From Cladorhizidae sp. MBARI D1340-BT2 (lineage: Eukaryota; Porifera; Demospongiae; Poecilosclerida; Cladorhizidae), in the NCBI GenBank assembly GCA_028752905.1, contig JAQNBH010000015.1, forward strand, positions 16,352,169 to 16,416,168: 64,000 nt of DNA, in the 5' to 3' direction. Within the stretch, counting starts at the first letter, position 1; each line of letters begins with the position of its first letter. The notes under the pieces were generated by a model. The model searched no databases and had not been told where the DNA came from. It worked only from the letters and a program-made list of their open reading frames with translations. A program made the translations under genes and the position numbers. Of the stretch, positions 19,301 to 31,300 are shown in pieces.

Positions 19301-22300
19301 TCTTCACCTCATAAGCTTCAGAGCATAGTCATTCTACATGCTTAAATTCAGCATAAATAATCCATAGAGGGTTACCGTCAGTGCCGAGCAATTGCACACT
19401 ATCGCACACTGTCTGTATATTTAACTCTTTGACGGTCAGTAACGCATTCGAGCATCTGTGCTATATCAACGCTATTTGGCGGTACCACATTTATGCGTTT
19501 TAGCTTCTGGCTCTTCATTAACAATTTACTATGAAATAGGCAGAGAATCATTTGCAGTAGTTACTATTTGACTTAGGTTTATTTCTGGAGTACTTCGACA
19601 GTGACGACTCTGACAATGACTTCTAGGGCTATCTGGATGAGGGCATTTGTGCAGAGGAACACACAAGCAGCCGATGCTTCACTTGATATTTGTGTCTACC
19701 AGTAGCCAAGTGGCAGTGAAGCTTCTTTGACCTTTCAAAGAACAAACTATCTTTCCTCAACAGGTTTCAGCTCCCCTACCAGCGCAGTTGTCAAGCCACT
19801 CCCCCACACTCACTTCAAGCTCATCTTTCTAATTCAATCCTTCCTGATTTCACAAGTTATAAAACATTAATATTAACTTCAATTATTCATTGATGAACTG
19901 GCTTTTACAGTTTCCTTGTTCAGAACACATCCACCTGCACTTGAAGACAAGATGAAAAGTATCATAATAGCAGTCGTTCATCATATCTACCATTGCTCTC
20001 AACGAACTCTCAGTTGACTCAATTTAGATACAATGACTTAGGTACAATGACTTAGGTACATTAGCTCTAGCAAACCTAACAGCTAGTAGAGCTAGCTACC
20101 TAGCTCATGGTCATAATTGCCACAAAGAACAAAGTAACTTAGGACTCACAATCTGAGCTTATAGAAGCAATTGTTGGGCAGTGAATAGCCTAGCTTTTAG
20201 ATGGCTACCCAACATTGGACAACTAGATCATCTTATCTTCTGTGATAGCTCGGCTTCTTAGAAGAGCAGGATGCAACAAGAAGATTGTGTTGGTTAAAAC
20301 TCTCATCTGGGCACTAATTATACATTTTTCTGACAGAACTAAGCTTCATACAGAGGCCCCCCCACCCCCACCCCACAGAAATCAGAAATAATCTTTTATT
20401 TTGCACATTGTGATCTCTCAACTGAAGCTGTTCCCACTGGAAGGACAAGAATTATGTTCAGAAGTTTAAATGTTTCTGGGAAGATTCCAGTGTAGTCTCC
20501 AGTGGACTCCATGTGAGTCGTCTTGACAGCTGACAAAGTAGGCATTTTAGTAAGTTTCTCTTTCTGCATAATCAATGTAGTTTCTTGCTTCTATGCTCTT
20601 TTAATACCTGCACTCTCCAATTAGGTCATCCTTGTTAAGAAGAGGGGGGAAGTGTATGTTCCACCATCATAGATCACTGTTGCTTCACTGCCATATCCTT
20701 GTTAAGAAGAGGAGGGGGGAAGTGTATGTTCCACCATCATAGGTCACTGTTGCTTCACTGCCATATCCTTGTTAAGAAGAGGGGGGAAGTGTATGTTCCA
20801 CCATCATAGCTCACTGTTGCTTCACTGCCATATCCTTGTTAAGAAGAGGGGGGAAGTGTATGTTCCACCATCATAGCTCACTGTTGCTTCACTGCCATAT
20901 CCTTGTTAAGAAGAGGAGGGGGGAAGTGTATGTTCCACCATCATAGGTCACTGTTGCTCCACTGCCATATCCTTGTTAAGAAGAGGAGGGGGGAAGTGTA
21001 TGTTCCACCATCATAGGTCACTGTTGCTTCACTGCCATATCCTTGTTAAGAAGAGGGGGGAAGTGTATGTTCCACCATCATAGCTCACTGTTGCTTCACT
21101 GCCATATCCTTGTTAAGAAGAGGAGGGGGGAAGTGTATGTTCCACCATCATAGGTCACTATTGCTTCACTGCCATATCCTTGTTAAGAAGAGGGGGGAAG
21201 TGTATGTTCCACCATCACAGGTCACTGTTGCTCCACTGCCATATCCTTGTTAAGAAGAGGGGGGAAGTGTATGTTCCACCATCATAGCTCACTGTTGCTT
21301 CACTGCCATATCCTTGTTAAGAAGAGGAGGGGGAAAGTGTATGTTCCACCATCATAGCCCACTGTTGCTTCACTGCCATATCCTTGTTAGGAAGAGGAGG
21401 GGGGAAGTGTATGTTCCACCATCATAGCTCACTGTTGCTTCACTGCCATATCCTTGTTAAGAAGAGGAGGGGGGAAGTGTATGTTCCACCATCATAGGTC
21501 ACTGTTGCTTCACTGCCATATCCTTGTTAAGAAGAGGAGGGGGGAAGTGTATGTTCCACCATCATAGCTCACTGTTGCTCCACTGCCATATCCTTGTTAA
21601 GAAGAGGGGGGAAGTGTATGTTCCACCATCATAGCTCACTGTTGCTTCACTGCCATATCCTTGTTAAGAAGAGGAGGGAAGTGTATGTTCCACCATCATA
21701 GGTCACTGTTGCTTCACTGCCATATCCTTGTTAAGAAGAAAAGGGGGGAAGTGTATGTTCCACCATCATAGGTCACTGTTGCTCCACTGCCATATCCTTG
21801 TTAAGAAGAGGGGGGAAGTGTATGTTCCACCATCATAGGTCACTGTTGCTTCACTGCCATATTCTTGTTAAGAAGAGGAGGGGGGAAGTGTATGTTCCAC
21901 CATCATAGCTCACTGTTGCTCCACTGCCATATCCTTGTTAAGAAGAGGGGGGAAGTGTATGTTCCACCATCATAGGTCACTGTTGCTCCACTGCCATATC
22001 CTTGTTAAGAAGAGGAGGGAAGTGTATGTTCCACCATCATAGGTCACTGTTGCTCCACTGCCATATCCTTGTTAAGAAGAAGAGGGGGGAAGTGTATGTT
22101 CCACCATCACAGGTCACTGTTGCTTCACTGCCATATCCTTGTTAAGAAGAAGAGGGGGGAAGTGTATGTTCCACCATCACAGGTCACTGTTGCTTCACTG
22201 CCATATCCTTGTTAAGAAGAAGAGGGGGGAAGTGTATGTTCCACCATCATAGGTCACTGTTGCTTCACTGCCATATCCTTGTTAAGAAGAAGAGTGGGGA

Positions 22301-25300
22301 AGTGTATGTTCCACCATCATAGGTCACTGTTGCTCCACTGCCATATCCTTGTTAAGAAGAGGGGGGAAGTGTATGTTCCACCATCATAGGTCACTGTTGC
22401 TTCACTGCCATATCCTTGTTAAGAAGAGGAGGGAAGTGTATGTTCCACCATCATAGGTCACTGTTGCTCCACTGCCATATCCATGTTAAGAAGAGGAGGG
22501 GGGAAGTGTATGTTCCACCATCAGAGGTCACTGTTGCTTCACTGCCATATCCTTGTTAAGAAGAGGGGGGAAGTGTATGTTCCACCATCATAGCTCACTG
22601 TTGCTCCACTGCCATATCCTTGTTAAGAAGAGGAGGGGGGAAGTATATGTCCACCATCAGAGGTCACTGTTGCTCCACTGCCATATCCTTGTTAAGAAGA
22701 GGAGGGTGGAAGTGTATGTTCCACCATCATAGCTCACTGTTGCTCCACTGCCATATCCTTGTTAAGAAGAGGGGGGAAGTGTATGTTCCACCATCATAGG
22801 TCACTGTTGCTTCACTGCCATATCCTTGTTAAGAAGAGGGGGGAAGTGTATGTTCCACCATCATAGGTCACTGTTGCTTCACTGCCATATCCTTGTTAAG
22901 AAGAGGAGGGGGGAAGTGTATGTTCCACCATCATAGGTCACTGTTGCTCCACTGCCATATCCTTGTTAAGAAGAGGGGGGAAGTGTATGTTCCACCATCA
23001 TAGGTCACTGTTGCTTCACTGCCATATCCTTGTTAAGAAGAGGGGGGAAGTGTATGCTCCACCACCATAGGTCACTGTTGCTCCACTGCTATATCCTTGT
23101 TAAGAAGAGGGGGGAAGTGTATGTTCCACCATCATAGGTCACTGTTGCTTCACTGCCATATCCTTGTTAAGAAGAGGAGGGGGGAAGTGTATGTTCCACC
23201 ATCATAGCTCACTGTTGCTTCACCGCCATATCCTTGTTAAGAAGAGGAGGGAAGTGTATTTTCCACCATCATAGGTCACTGTTGCTTCACTGCCATAAAA
23301 TTGAGAGCCAAAGTTAAAATTTCTTCTTTTCCATCCCCAGGAAGATTTTCATCTGATGGCAGTGATGCTGGATTATAGAGAGAGGAAGAAACGAGAAGCT
23401 TTACAACATCATTGGGGAAACGACTTTCCATGTTTGAGAGCAAAGTTGGCACAGCAACTGAGGCCTGAAACTGTGATACAGACTGATGAGTAAACGTTTC
23501 ACCGCTATGTCGTGTGTGGGGATCTCCTCTCCTGACAACGACCCCATATTCTTCTTCCAGTTCATCAACAGCCAAAGTCACTTCCGAACACCAATCAGCT
23601 CCAGCTTCCTTCAGTTGTTTCAGCTCCTTTGTTATGATGTCAATCATCACTGGTAACCTGCTAAAGTCAGTTGCCTGCCTTTGTATGAAGCAATTGAGTT
23701 TTGCAAGTAAGTAAAGTACCTTTGCCAGTAAAATGACACTAGCAACACCTGAAAAGGAGCTAAGGACGACAGCAAGGCCATATGCCTCTGCATCACCGGA
23801 TGATTCATAGAGATGATGTAAAGTTGTTATCAAAGCTGGTAGTTCCTTGCGAATAGCTCGCAGGCAGCGCTCGTGAGATAACCACCTAATATCTCTTGGC
23901 TTCACAACTTTCAGCTCTGGCATATTCAATGCCGCCTGAACTTCTTTGAGAGCTTCTGCTTTCTTGGGAGAGTAGTAGAAAATTTTCCATAAATTGGTCA
24001 TGGTACCAAACATTTTCTTAATTGCTAGTACAGAATCAGCTGCCTGAAGGGAGGCTAACTGTAGTCTGTGACATGTGCAGTGAATGTAGACAGCATGTGC
24101 AGTGAATGTAGACAGCATGTGCAGTGAATGTAGACAGCATGTGCAGTGAATGTAGACAGCATGTGCAGAGTGTGTACGCATTCTCTTGGCCACTCCCTTA
24201 ACACGTCCAGAAAACACTGCAGCTCCGTCATGGCCTTGACCAACTAATTTCGCAATGTCAAGATTTTTTGGCTCATAAATGAAAGGAGAGTATCAGTAAT
24301 TGTTGCAGCGTCAGTAGCCTTGATGTGAAGGATGCCAAGAAAGTGCTCTTCTGAACGTCCATTTACGATCCAACGGAAGCAGATGCAAACTACGTATAAG
24401 CTGCTTGTCAAGCCAAGTATCAGGAGATTCCAGCAGCATGTGTGCGCTAAATTTTGAGGTATACTGAGTATTGCCTGGGTTCTGCTTGATGTGCTGTTCA
24501 AGCAACTTGTCTCCATTAGCAATCTGTAGCTCGACGCATAGTGAACAATGTGGGAGTCTATTCTTGACCATGAAGTACACTGATCTGAACAACTTCATCA
24601 AAATCTCACGATTCTGCTGCTTTTTCTCTGCTAGTTCTTTTTCTCTGCTAGTTCTTTAGCAGCAGCTGCACAGTGTAGTTCAAGAACACTCTCCTCTCTC
24701 TCTCTGCCTGATGAGCCATGCTAGCTGCATCTTTGTGACACTTTGATCCAGCATGGACTTCGAGCAACTCTGTAGCATGTTTCCAGTGAGTTAGCCCCAT
24801 GGTAGTCCATGCACCCCTGGATCCTGCAGAAGGATGCCCCCATTTCTGGCATAGTGTACAAAACATTCCTTCATTGCTATCAGTACAGGAAACCCAAGGA
24901 TACCTAATTTCCCTTTCACGTTTGTAAGAGAGGCGTGCATCATACCATCTTATCTTCTTGCTTGCAGATAACTTGTGCTTTTTGGCTTGAGGACAAGATG
25001 CTATCTCAGATTCTACAACAGCAGTAGTTGCATTGCTCTGAGTCTCAGAGTCAGACTCACCACTGCTATCACTCCTACAATGACTCACAGATGCTTGACT
25101 GGTACTAGGTTGACTTTGAGAGAAATATTTCCTGATATCCATAGTAATCTTGCAGAGCCTAAAAGTCAAGTGACAAGAGCACATGTTCTAGTTTTCTAGA
25201 GCCTTCTAATCAATGAACACCTCACCTTTGATGTGAAGTTGTAAAAAGCAAAAGCAGCTGCTAATTAAGTGTCTATTTTAAGATTTTTGTTGTTGTTGAA

Positions 25301-28300
25301 ATAAACAATTGATGGTAACTGCCCCAAATTATAATAAAGCCTATGTACACTATAATTATAGCAAAATGAGGGGAAAAAACAACAACTAAGCATGAAGTAT
25401 AACTAGCTATTACACAAGCAATATAAACCAATCCATACACACACACACAAAAAAAAAAAATCTTAAAACTAAAATCTCCCCCAAAACAGTCCCTAAGATT
25501 GTAATTATTTATTATGTGCGTGACAGTAAGTTGTAACTACGAAAAAAGTTCTCCCCCCCCCGCCCCACAAGTAATCCTGTATGAAGCCCTGCAGAAGAAT
25601 GGGTGTGACCCTAATATGCACTAAGTTGCCTACAAGCTAGATTTGCCATTCGCTGATAAAAAACACCACATCAACACCAGCTGAAGCCTAGAAGCTCCGA
25701 CGTTTTTGAGCGTTTTGAGGGAAAACTGTCTGAAATTGCTCATTTTTGTCAAGATGCTTCCATTATGGAACTGTTTCTACTCTTTAAATGACAGAAAACG
25801 GCTTTTGGTGAGAAATGTCCCATTTTTAACCGACAGAAGCTCCAATTGGTCCATTGATCTGTTACTTGTTAGTCACTACTGCTAGCAATTTATTTTCTGT
25901 ATAGCTAAACTGCTTCTATGAAACTTACTTAGTACTAGACATGCTTTTGGGGTGTAGAAATGCTTATGCCGTCAGATATCCTCTGGCATATGCTGTACCT
26001 GAATCTCTGTGGTCTGGCACATACCCATATAACATGTAGAATAGTGATGGTTGATCTAGATACTATGTAGGATGAAGTGCAGACCTCGAGTGGTAAGCTT
26101 ATATCAACTTGAGTGAAAGTAATATCTCAGCATTGTTCCTTATGACCATGACTTGTCACGAAAGACAAAGTAACTTGGAACCCCATTCTCGTTCAAATGG
26201 GTGAGATTGACGCCATGATTACTTTAGCTATGTAGGTGATATAAGTTAGATATTTTAAATACAGCTCGAGCAGAACATTGTGCATGCTCAGATATCTTTA
26301 GCGATTGCATAGCTAGAGTGCATGATTTTAAATAAGTATTTTTGTTGCAGCCGTGTTAAAAAAGTTATATCGCATCTACAGCGGTGAAGTGGTTAATTAT
26401 TATTTGGGAGGGGGGGGGGAGGTCTATATTGCACTAGAGACAACCTACATAGTGAAATACCCACATAGACAACATGAGTGCCTGCAGATCTGGCATTGTT
26501 ACTCTGGTTTCAGTGTACCTGGACCATCTGCCCCCCCCCCTTTTGAACCTGGCTAGATCAGCCCCCCGGAATCGGCTCCATTGAGTTCGGCTCCATTGAG
26601 TTAAGCTAACAAAAACTGCATTGTGCTAGTATACAACAAACCTACTAGGCAAGAAGAGCCCTCCACGAGTACCTCTTACTCAGAGTGGTTTCTGGTGTGG
26701 AGAGGCTGCAACCTTCCCAGACAGATGTGTTACAATTGATTCTTATTTTCTCTCCTCCCCCCCCCCCCCCCCGACCCCACCCCTCCACAAAGGGGGGGGG
26801 GGGGGGGAGGGAAGGGAAAAAAGGCCAGCACCCCCTTAAAGCTGGAATACAAGGTTCTGTATCTGCTATTAGACTCGGCAATCAACTTGGCATGTCCTAG
26901 TAAAAAAATGCTCTGGCATTCAGGACGTTGTGATGCATCTTTTTAATGAATATTTTGTGAAGGACGTGCCGAGTTAGTGTTTGTATAGGCTGATGGTGGC
27001 AAATTGGTTTAGAGGCTACCGGTGCAGTATATAGTATTAATTAGCATTACAGGAGGGACTCACCACCATATTTCGATCCCACTCTTTTCTGCGTTCATAT
27101 AATGCCAAATATCGAACAATGACTTCCATCGGCAGGTCAATCACTCCTCGGCCCATAAACCTGCAGAGCAACAAAAACAAGCAAAGCAGAATAACAACAA
27201 CAGCAACAACTACTCAACAACAACAGCAACAACATTTATTTGTGTGTATGTTCTATATACTCTATAATCTGTTTAGTTCGTCCATGGCTGGATTTTACCA
27301 TGGCAATGCAGGCACGTTGACAGCACAACGGCATTCAGAAAGGCACCCAAACCCCCCACTCCAAGCACCTGCATTGCGTGAACAGCGAGCAACAGCTCGT
27401 GTTTCTGTTACCTTCAATGCCACGGTGCAGGTGTGAACGACAAAATTACTGATTTACATTTGACAAAATTACTGATTGACCTTTGACAAAATTACTGATT
27501 GGCCTTAGACTGATTGGCCTCAGATAAAATTACTGATTGACCTTTGACAAATTACTGATTGACATTTGACAAAATTACTGATTTACATTTGACAAAATTA
27601 CTGATTGACATTTGACAAAATTACTGATTGACATTTGACAAAATTACTGCTTGACATATGATAAAATTACTGATGGACCTTTGACAAAATTACTGATTGG
27701 CCTTAGACTGATTGGCCTTAGAGAAAATTACTGATTGACCTTTGACAAATTTACTGATTGACATTTGACAAAATTACTGATTTACATTTGACAAAATTAC
27801 TGATTTACATTTGACAAAATTACTGATTTACATTTGACAAAATTACTGATTGACATTTGACAAAATTACTGCTTGACATATGATAAAATTACTGATTGAC
27901 CTTTGACAAAATTACTTGACATTTGACAAAATTACTGATTGGCCTTAGACTTAGAGAAAATTACTGATTGACCTTTGACAAATTTACTGATTGACATTTG
28001 ACAAAATTACTGATTGACATTTGACAAAATTACTGATTTACATTTGACAAAATTACTGATTGACATTTGACAAAATTACTGCTTGACATATGATAAAATT
28101 ACTGATTGGACCTTTGACAAAATTACTGATTGGCCTTAGACTGATTGGCCTTAGAGAAAATTACTGATTGACCTTTGACAAATTTACTGATTGACATTTG
28201 ACAAAATTACTGATTTACATTTGACAAAATTACTGATTTACATTTGACAAAATTACTGATTTACATTTGACAAAATTACTGATTGACATTTGACAAAATT

Positions 28301-31300
28301 ACTGCTTGACATATGATAAAATTACTGATTGACCTTTGACAAAATTACTTGACATTTGACAAAATTACTGATTGGCCTTAGACTTAGAGAAAATTACTGA
28401 TTGACCTTTGACAAATTTACTGATTGACATTTGACAAAATTACTGATTGACATTTGACAAAATTACTGCTTGACATTTGACAAAATTACTGATTGACCTC
28501 TGACAAAATTACTCTGACAAAATTACTGATTGACCTCTGACAAAATTACTGATTGACCTTTTACAAAATTACTGATTGACTTATGACAAAATTACTGATT
28601 GACATTTGACACATTTGACACCATTACTGGATGACATTTGACAAAATTACTGATCGACCTTTGACAAAATTACTGATTGACATTTGACAGACATTTGACA
28701 AAATTACTGATTGGCCTTAGACTGATTGGCCTTAGAGAAAATTACTGATTGACCTTTGACAAATTTACTGATTGACCTTTGACAAAATTACTGATTGACA
28801 TTTGAACAACATTTGTATTTTTATAGCCATACTTTCCCCATATGTTGCTTCGGATGCAAATGCAATAAGCTGTAGTTTGGTACACGAATCGACTCCACTA
28901 AGGTAAGCAAGTAAAACCTATGCATCGCTATGTCGCACTACCTGTTACTAAGGTAAGCAAGTAAAACCTATGCATCGCTATGTCGCACTACCTGTTACTA
29001 AGGTAAGCAAGTAAAACCTATGCATCACTATATCGCACTACCTGTTAATGATACAGCTGCAAGTGTTAGACTTTTATCTTTAAAAAATAATTAAATAAAT
29101 AATAATAATATGCTCGCTCACCCCATCAGTAAGTTTTCTGACCACTCTATATAACGCTAGGGCAGTCCACAGGGCCTGTATGTCAGGTACAATGATATAT
29201 AATTTTAAAACCCATTGTTCAGCATGTGGTTAAGTTTATGTTAGGGAATATACTACTACTCCCAGTATTGATATGACCCACTTTTTGAAATGGGGTACAG
29301 CAACCTCCCCAAAGCTCACATCTCTCGGCTGAAACTGCTGATGTGAGTTTCTTCTTTCTTAGATGTACCTAAATGAGTTTTGGCAGCTATTGGCAATTTT
29401 TTTTAAAATAAAAGCCCCCCAGCATGCCTGAATACTTTTTTAAAAAGACCTAAAAACTGTAAAAATTCTCTCCATTTACCCCCCCCACACATTCCCCCCT
29501 CGCATGAATTGCTACAATAGATCCAGCCAGAGAAATCAGAAGCCTCCAAGTGTTCCAATGCATGGTGACAACTAACCTTAACTCGATTTCAGAATAAAGC
29601 CGCTAGCAAGGATTGCCCATTGTTGACTCTGTCAATGATGCAACCATGCTAATATGTGTGCTGCACTATGTGAATGACCTGCATCAGCTCTGGTATTGGT
29701 TTGTGGACTTCTTGCTCCGGGGAATCTTGGATACCATTACCAACTCCAGAAGGCTGTAATGATCCTTTATCAAAACATCTGTTGTTTGGTTGGTGGAGTG
29801 CTCCTGTGCTACTGTCATCAAATACTTGAAAGAGTCTGTATCTGACCCGTACAGTCAACAATAGCAACAAGATATAGCACATGCCGATATATGTATGTAT
29901 GTATATATATATTTACACACGATAATAAACGAGCCCAGAAGTTCCGAGTTGGACTTTGCAGAACTCTGATTTGGTGAAATCCTCCACCACTCAACTACAA
30001 TAAATGAAGGCTAGAGCATCTAGTCGAAATGGCGAGAGAATACAATTTCAAGTTGATTATTGAGAAGGTTATTGTAATATTATTATGGCAACTGAGAGTG
30101 CATTGAGAGTGTATAATAAATGCGACCGGGTTTGTGAAAACTGATCTAAATGCAATGGAACAGTAATTGAGATTTAGGCAGTTTTATTTCTTGGCAAAAT
30201 ATGATGACTTTAAATTGTATCAATGGCTAAAGCTATCCTCCAGTTATAAGCCTGTGGCAGTGATGTCCAGGCGCTAGTTCTAGAGGACCAAACAACCCTC
30301 TACAGTGAGCTAGGTCGATGCACTTGCCCTTCGTGAATGGAGCACGCTTGCTAACTAACCACTCACTTCAATACCTATGGTGTAGTGGTAGAGATGCAGC
30401 CTTACCAGCCAACAGATGTCACTGTTCAAGCTCTAGCAAAGCTTTTAGGTAAGGAGAGTTGTTTATTATGGTTTCGAGCGCGCAAATTAGGCATGCTTTC
30501 CTCAGCTGTCGTGCTTTCTCTAGCTTTGATTTACAGAGATGACTCGTGTAGAAGACATTCGCTAGTGCAGATGGGCCAGGGAAAGCCTCAAAATGGTGCG
30601 AAGCTCCAACAGTCGCATACTCGAACAAAGTTAGCAGTATATAGCTTGACCTCGGAAGTATACGGCTTTGCATTGCTCATGCCCTACAATGCATTTGAAA
30701 TGCACTTGCACTTACTACAATAATTGATTTTTGAATGCTAAAAATCTCACTTCTGATAAAAATCTCGTTTAGACTGGTTCTCCCAAATCCAGTCACATGT
30801 AAGAACTAAAAATACCGCCAGCCAACCTAACGAATGTAACGAATTGAAACGAGAACAAAAATTGTTATCGTTTAAAAAATGACCTGCTAAAAAAACACAC
30901 AAAAAAGCCCCCAGACTATACTCATGTAGACTATAGAGCCAATTAGATAACTAGGCACCATTCAAAATCAAACACATTAATTCCATCAGCTTTAAAAAAT
31001 CAGTACAGGTTAATGATTGGTGTACATGTACACAGTTTTAAATGGTTGAGGGTCATTAAACTGTTGTAGTCTACATGAGTACACTCAAGTACCCTTTCTT
31101 CTTTAAATGATCAATTCAAAATTGCTTGTTTTGTAAACACTTCCGGTGAGCAATGTCAGAGTTTGTACAAGTACGCATTTATGACGGTCAAATCGGTTAA
31201 TTAAAAATGCGTAATGTAGGGTCGGTATGTAGGGGTATTAACATTGGAGTGCTTCAAGTGCTAATGCAAATACCAGGGACAGACAGGCGCTAGGTCAATC

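Larger units (their letters stand above)
20339..25591 (-). mobile_element. hAT transposon 2 with an internal minisatellite
   Basis: The right terminus (element 5' end) reads caggg-cttcatacagg on the minus strand, ending at 25591. The left end at 20339 reads ctaagcttcatacagagg, matching it over cttcatacag. The element is thus about 5.25 kb. The transposase is on the minus strand, with N-terminus at about 25142 and the dimerisation domain at about 20410-20455. These two halves are separated by a 2.67-kb tandem array. No clean 8-bp target duplication (tgacagaa against cagaagaa). It lies in the START-gene intron, same strand as the gene. Confidence 0.8.

Noticed and set aside
20628..23297. CRISPR array (regular repeats)
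   Set aside because: There are no unique spacers: units are contiguous, 67-70 bp, with only small variants, and the setting is an animal genome.
30385..30723. Opposed frames of 112 (plus) and 84 (minus) codons
   Set aside because: No splice signals in proper phase with the START exons and no recognised domain on either strand.
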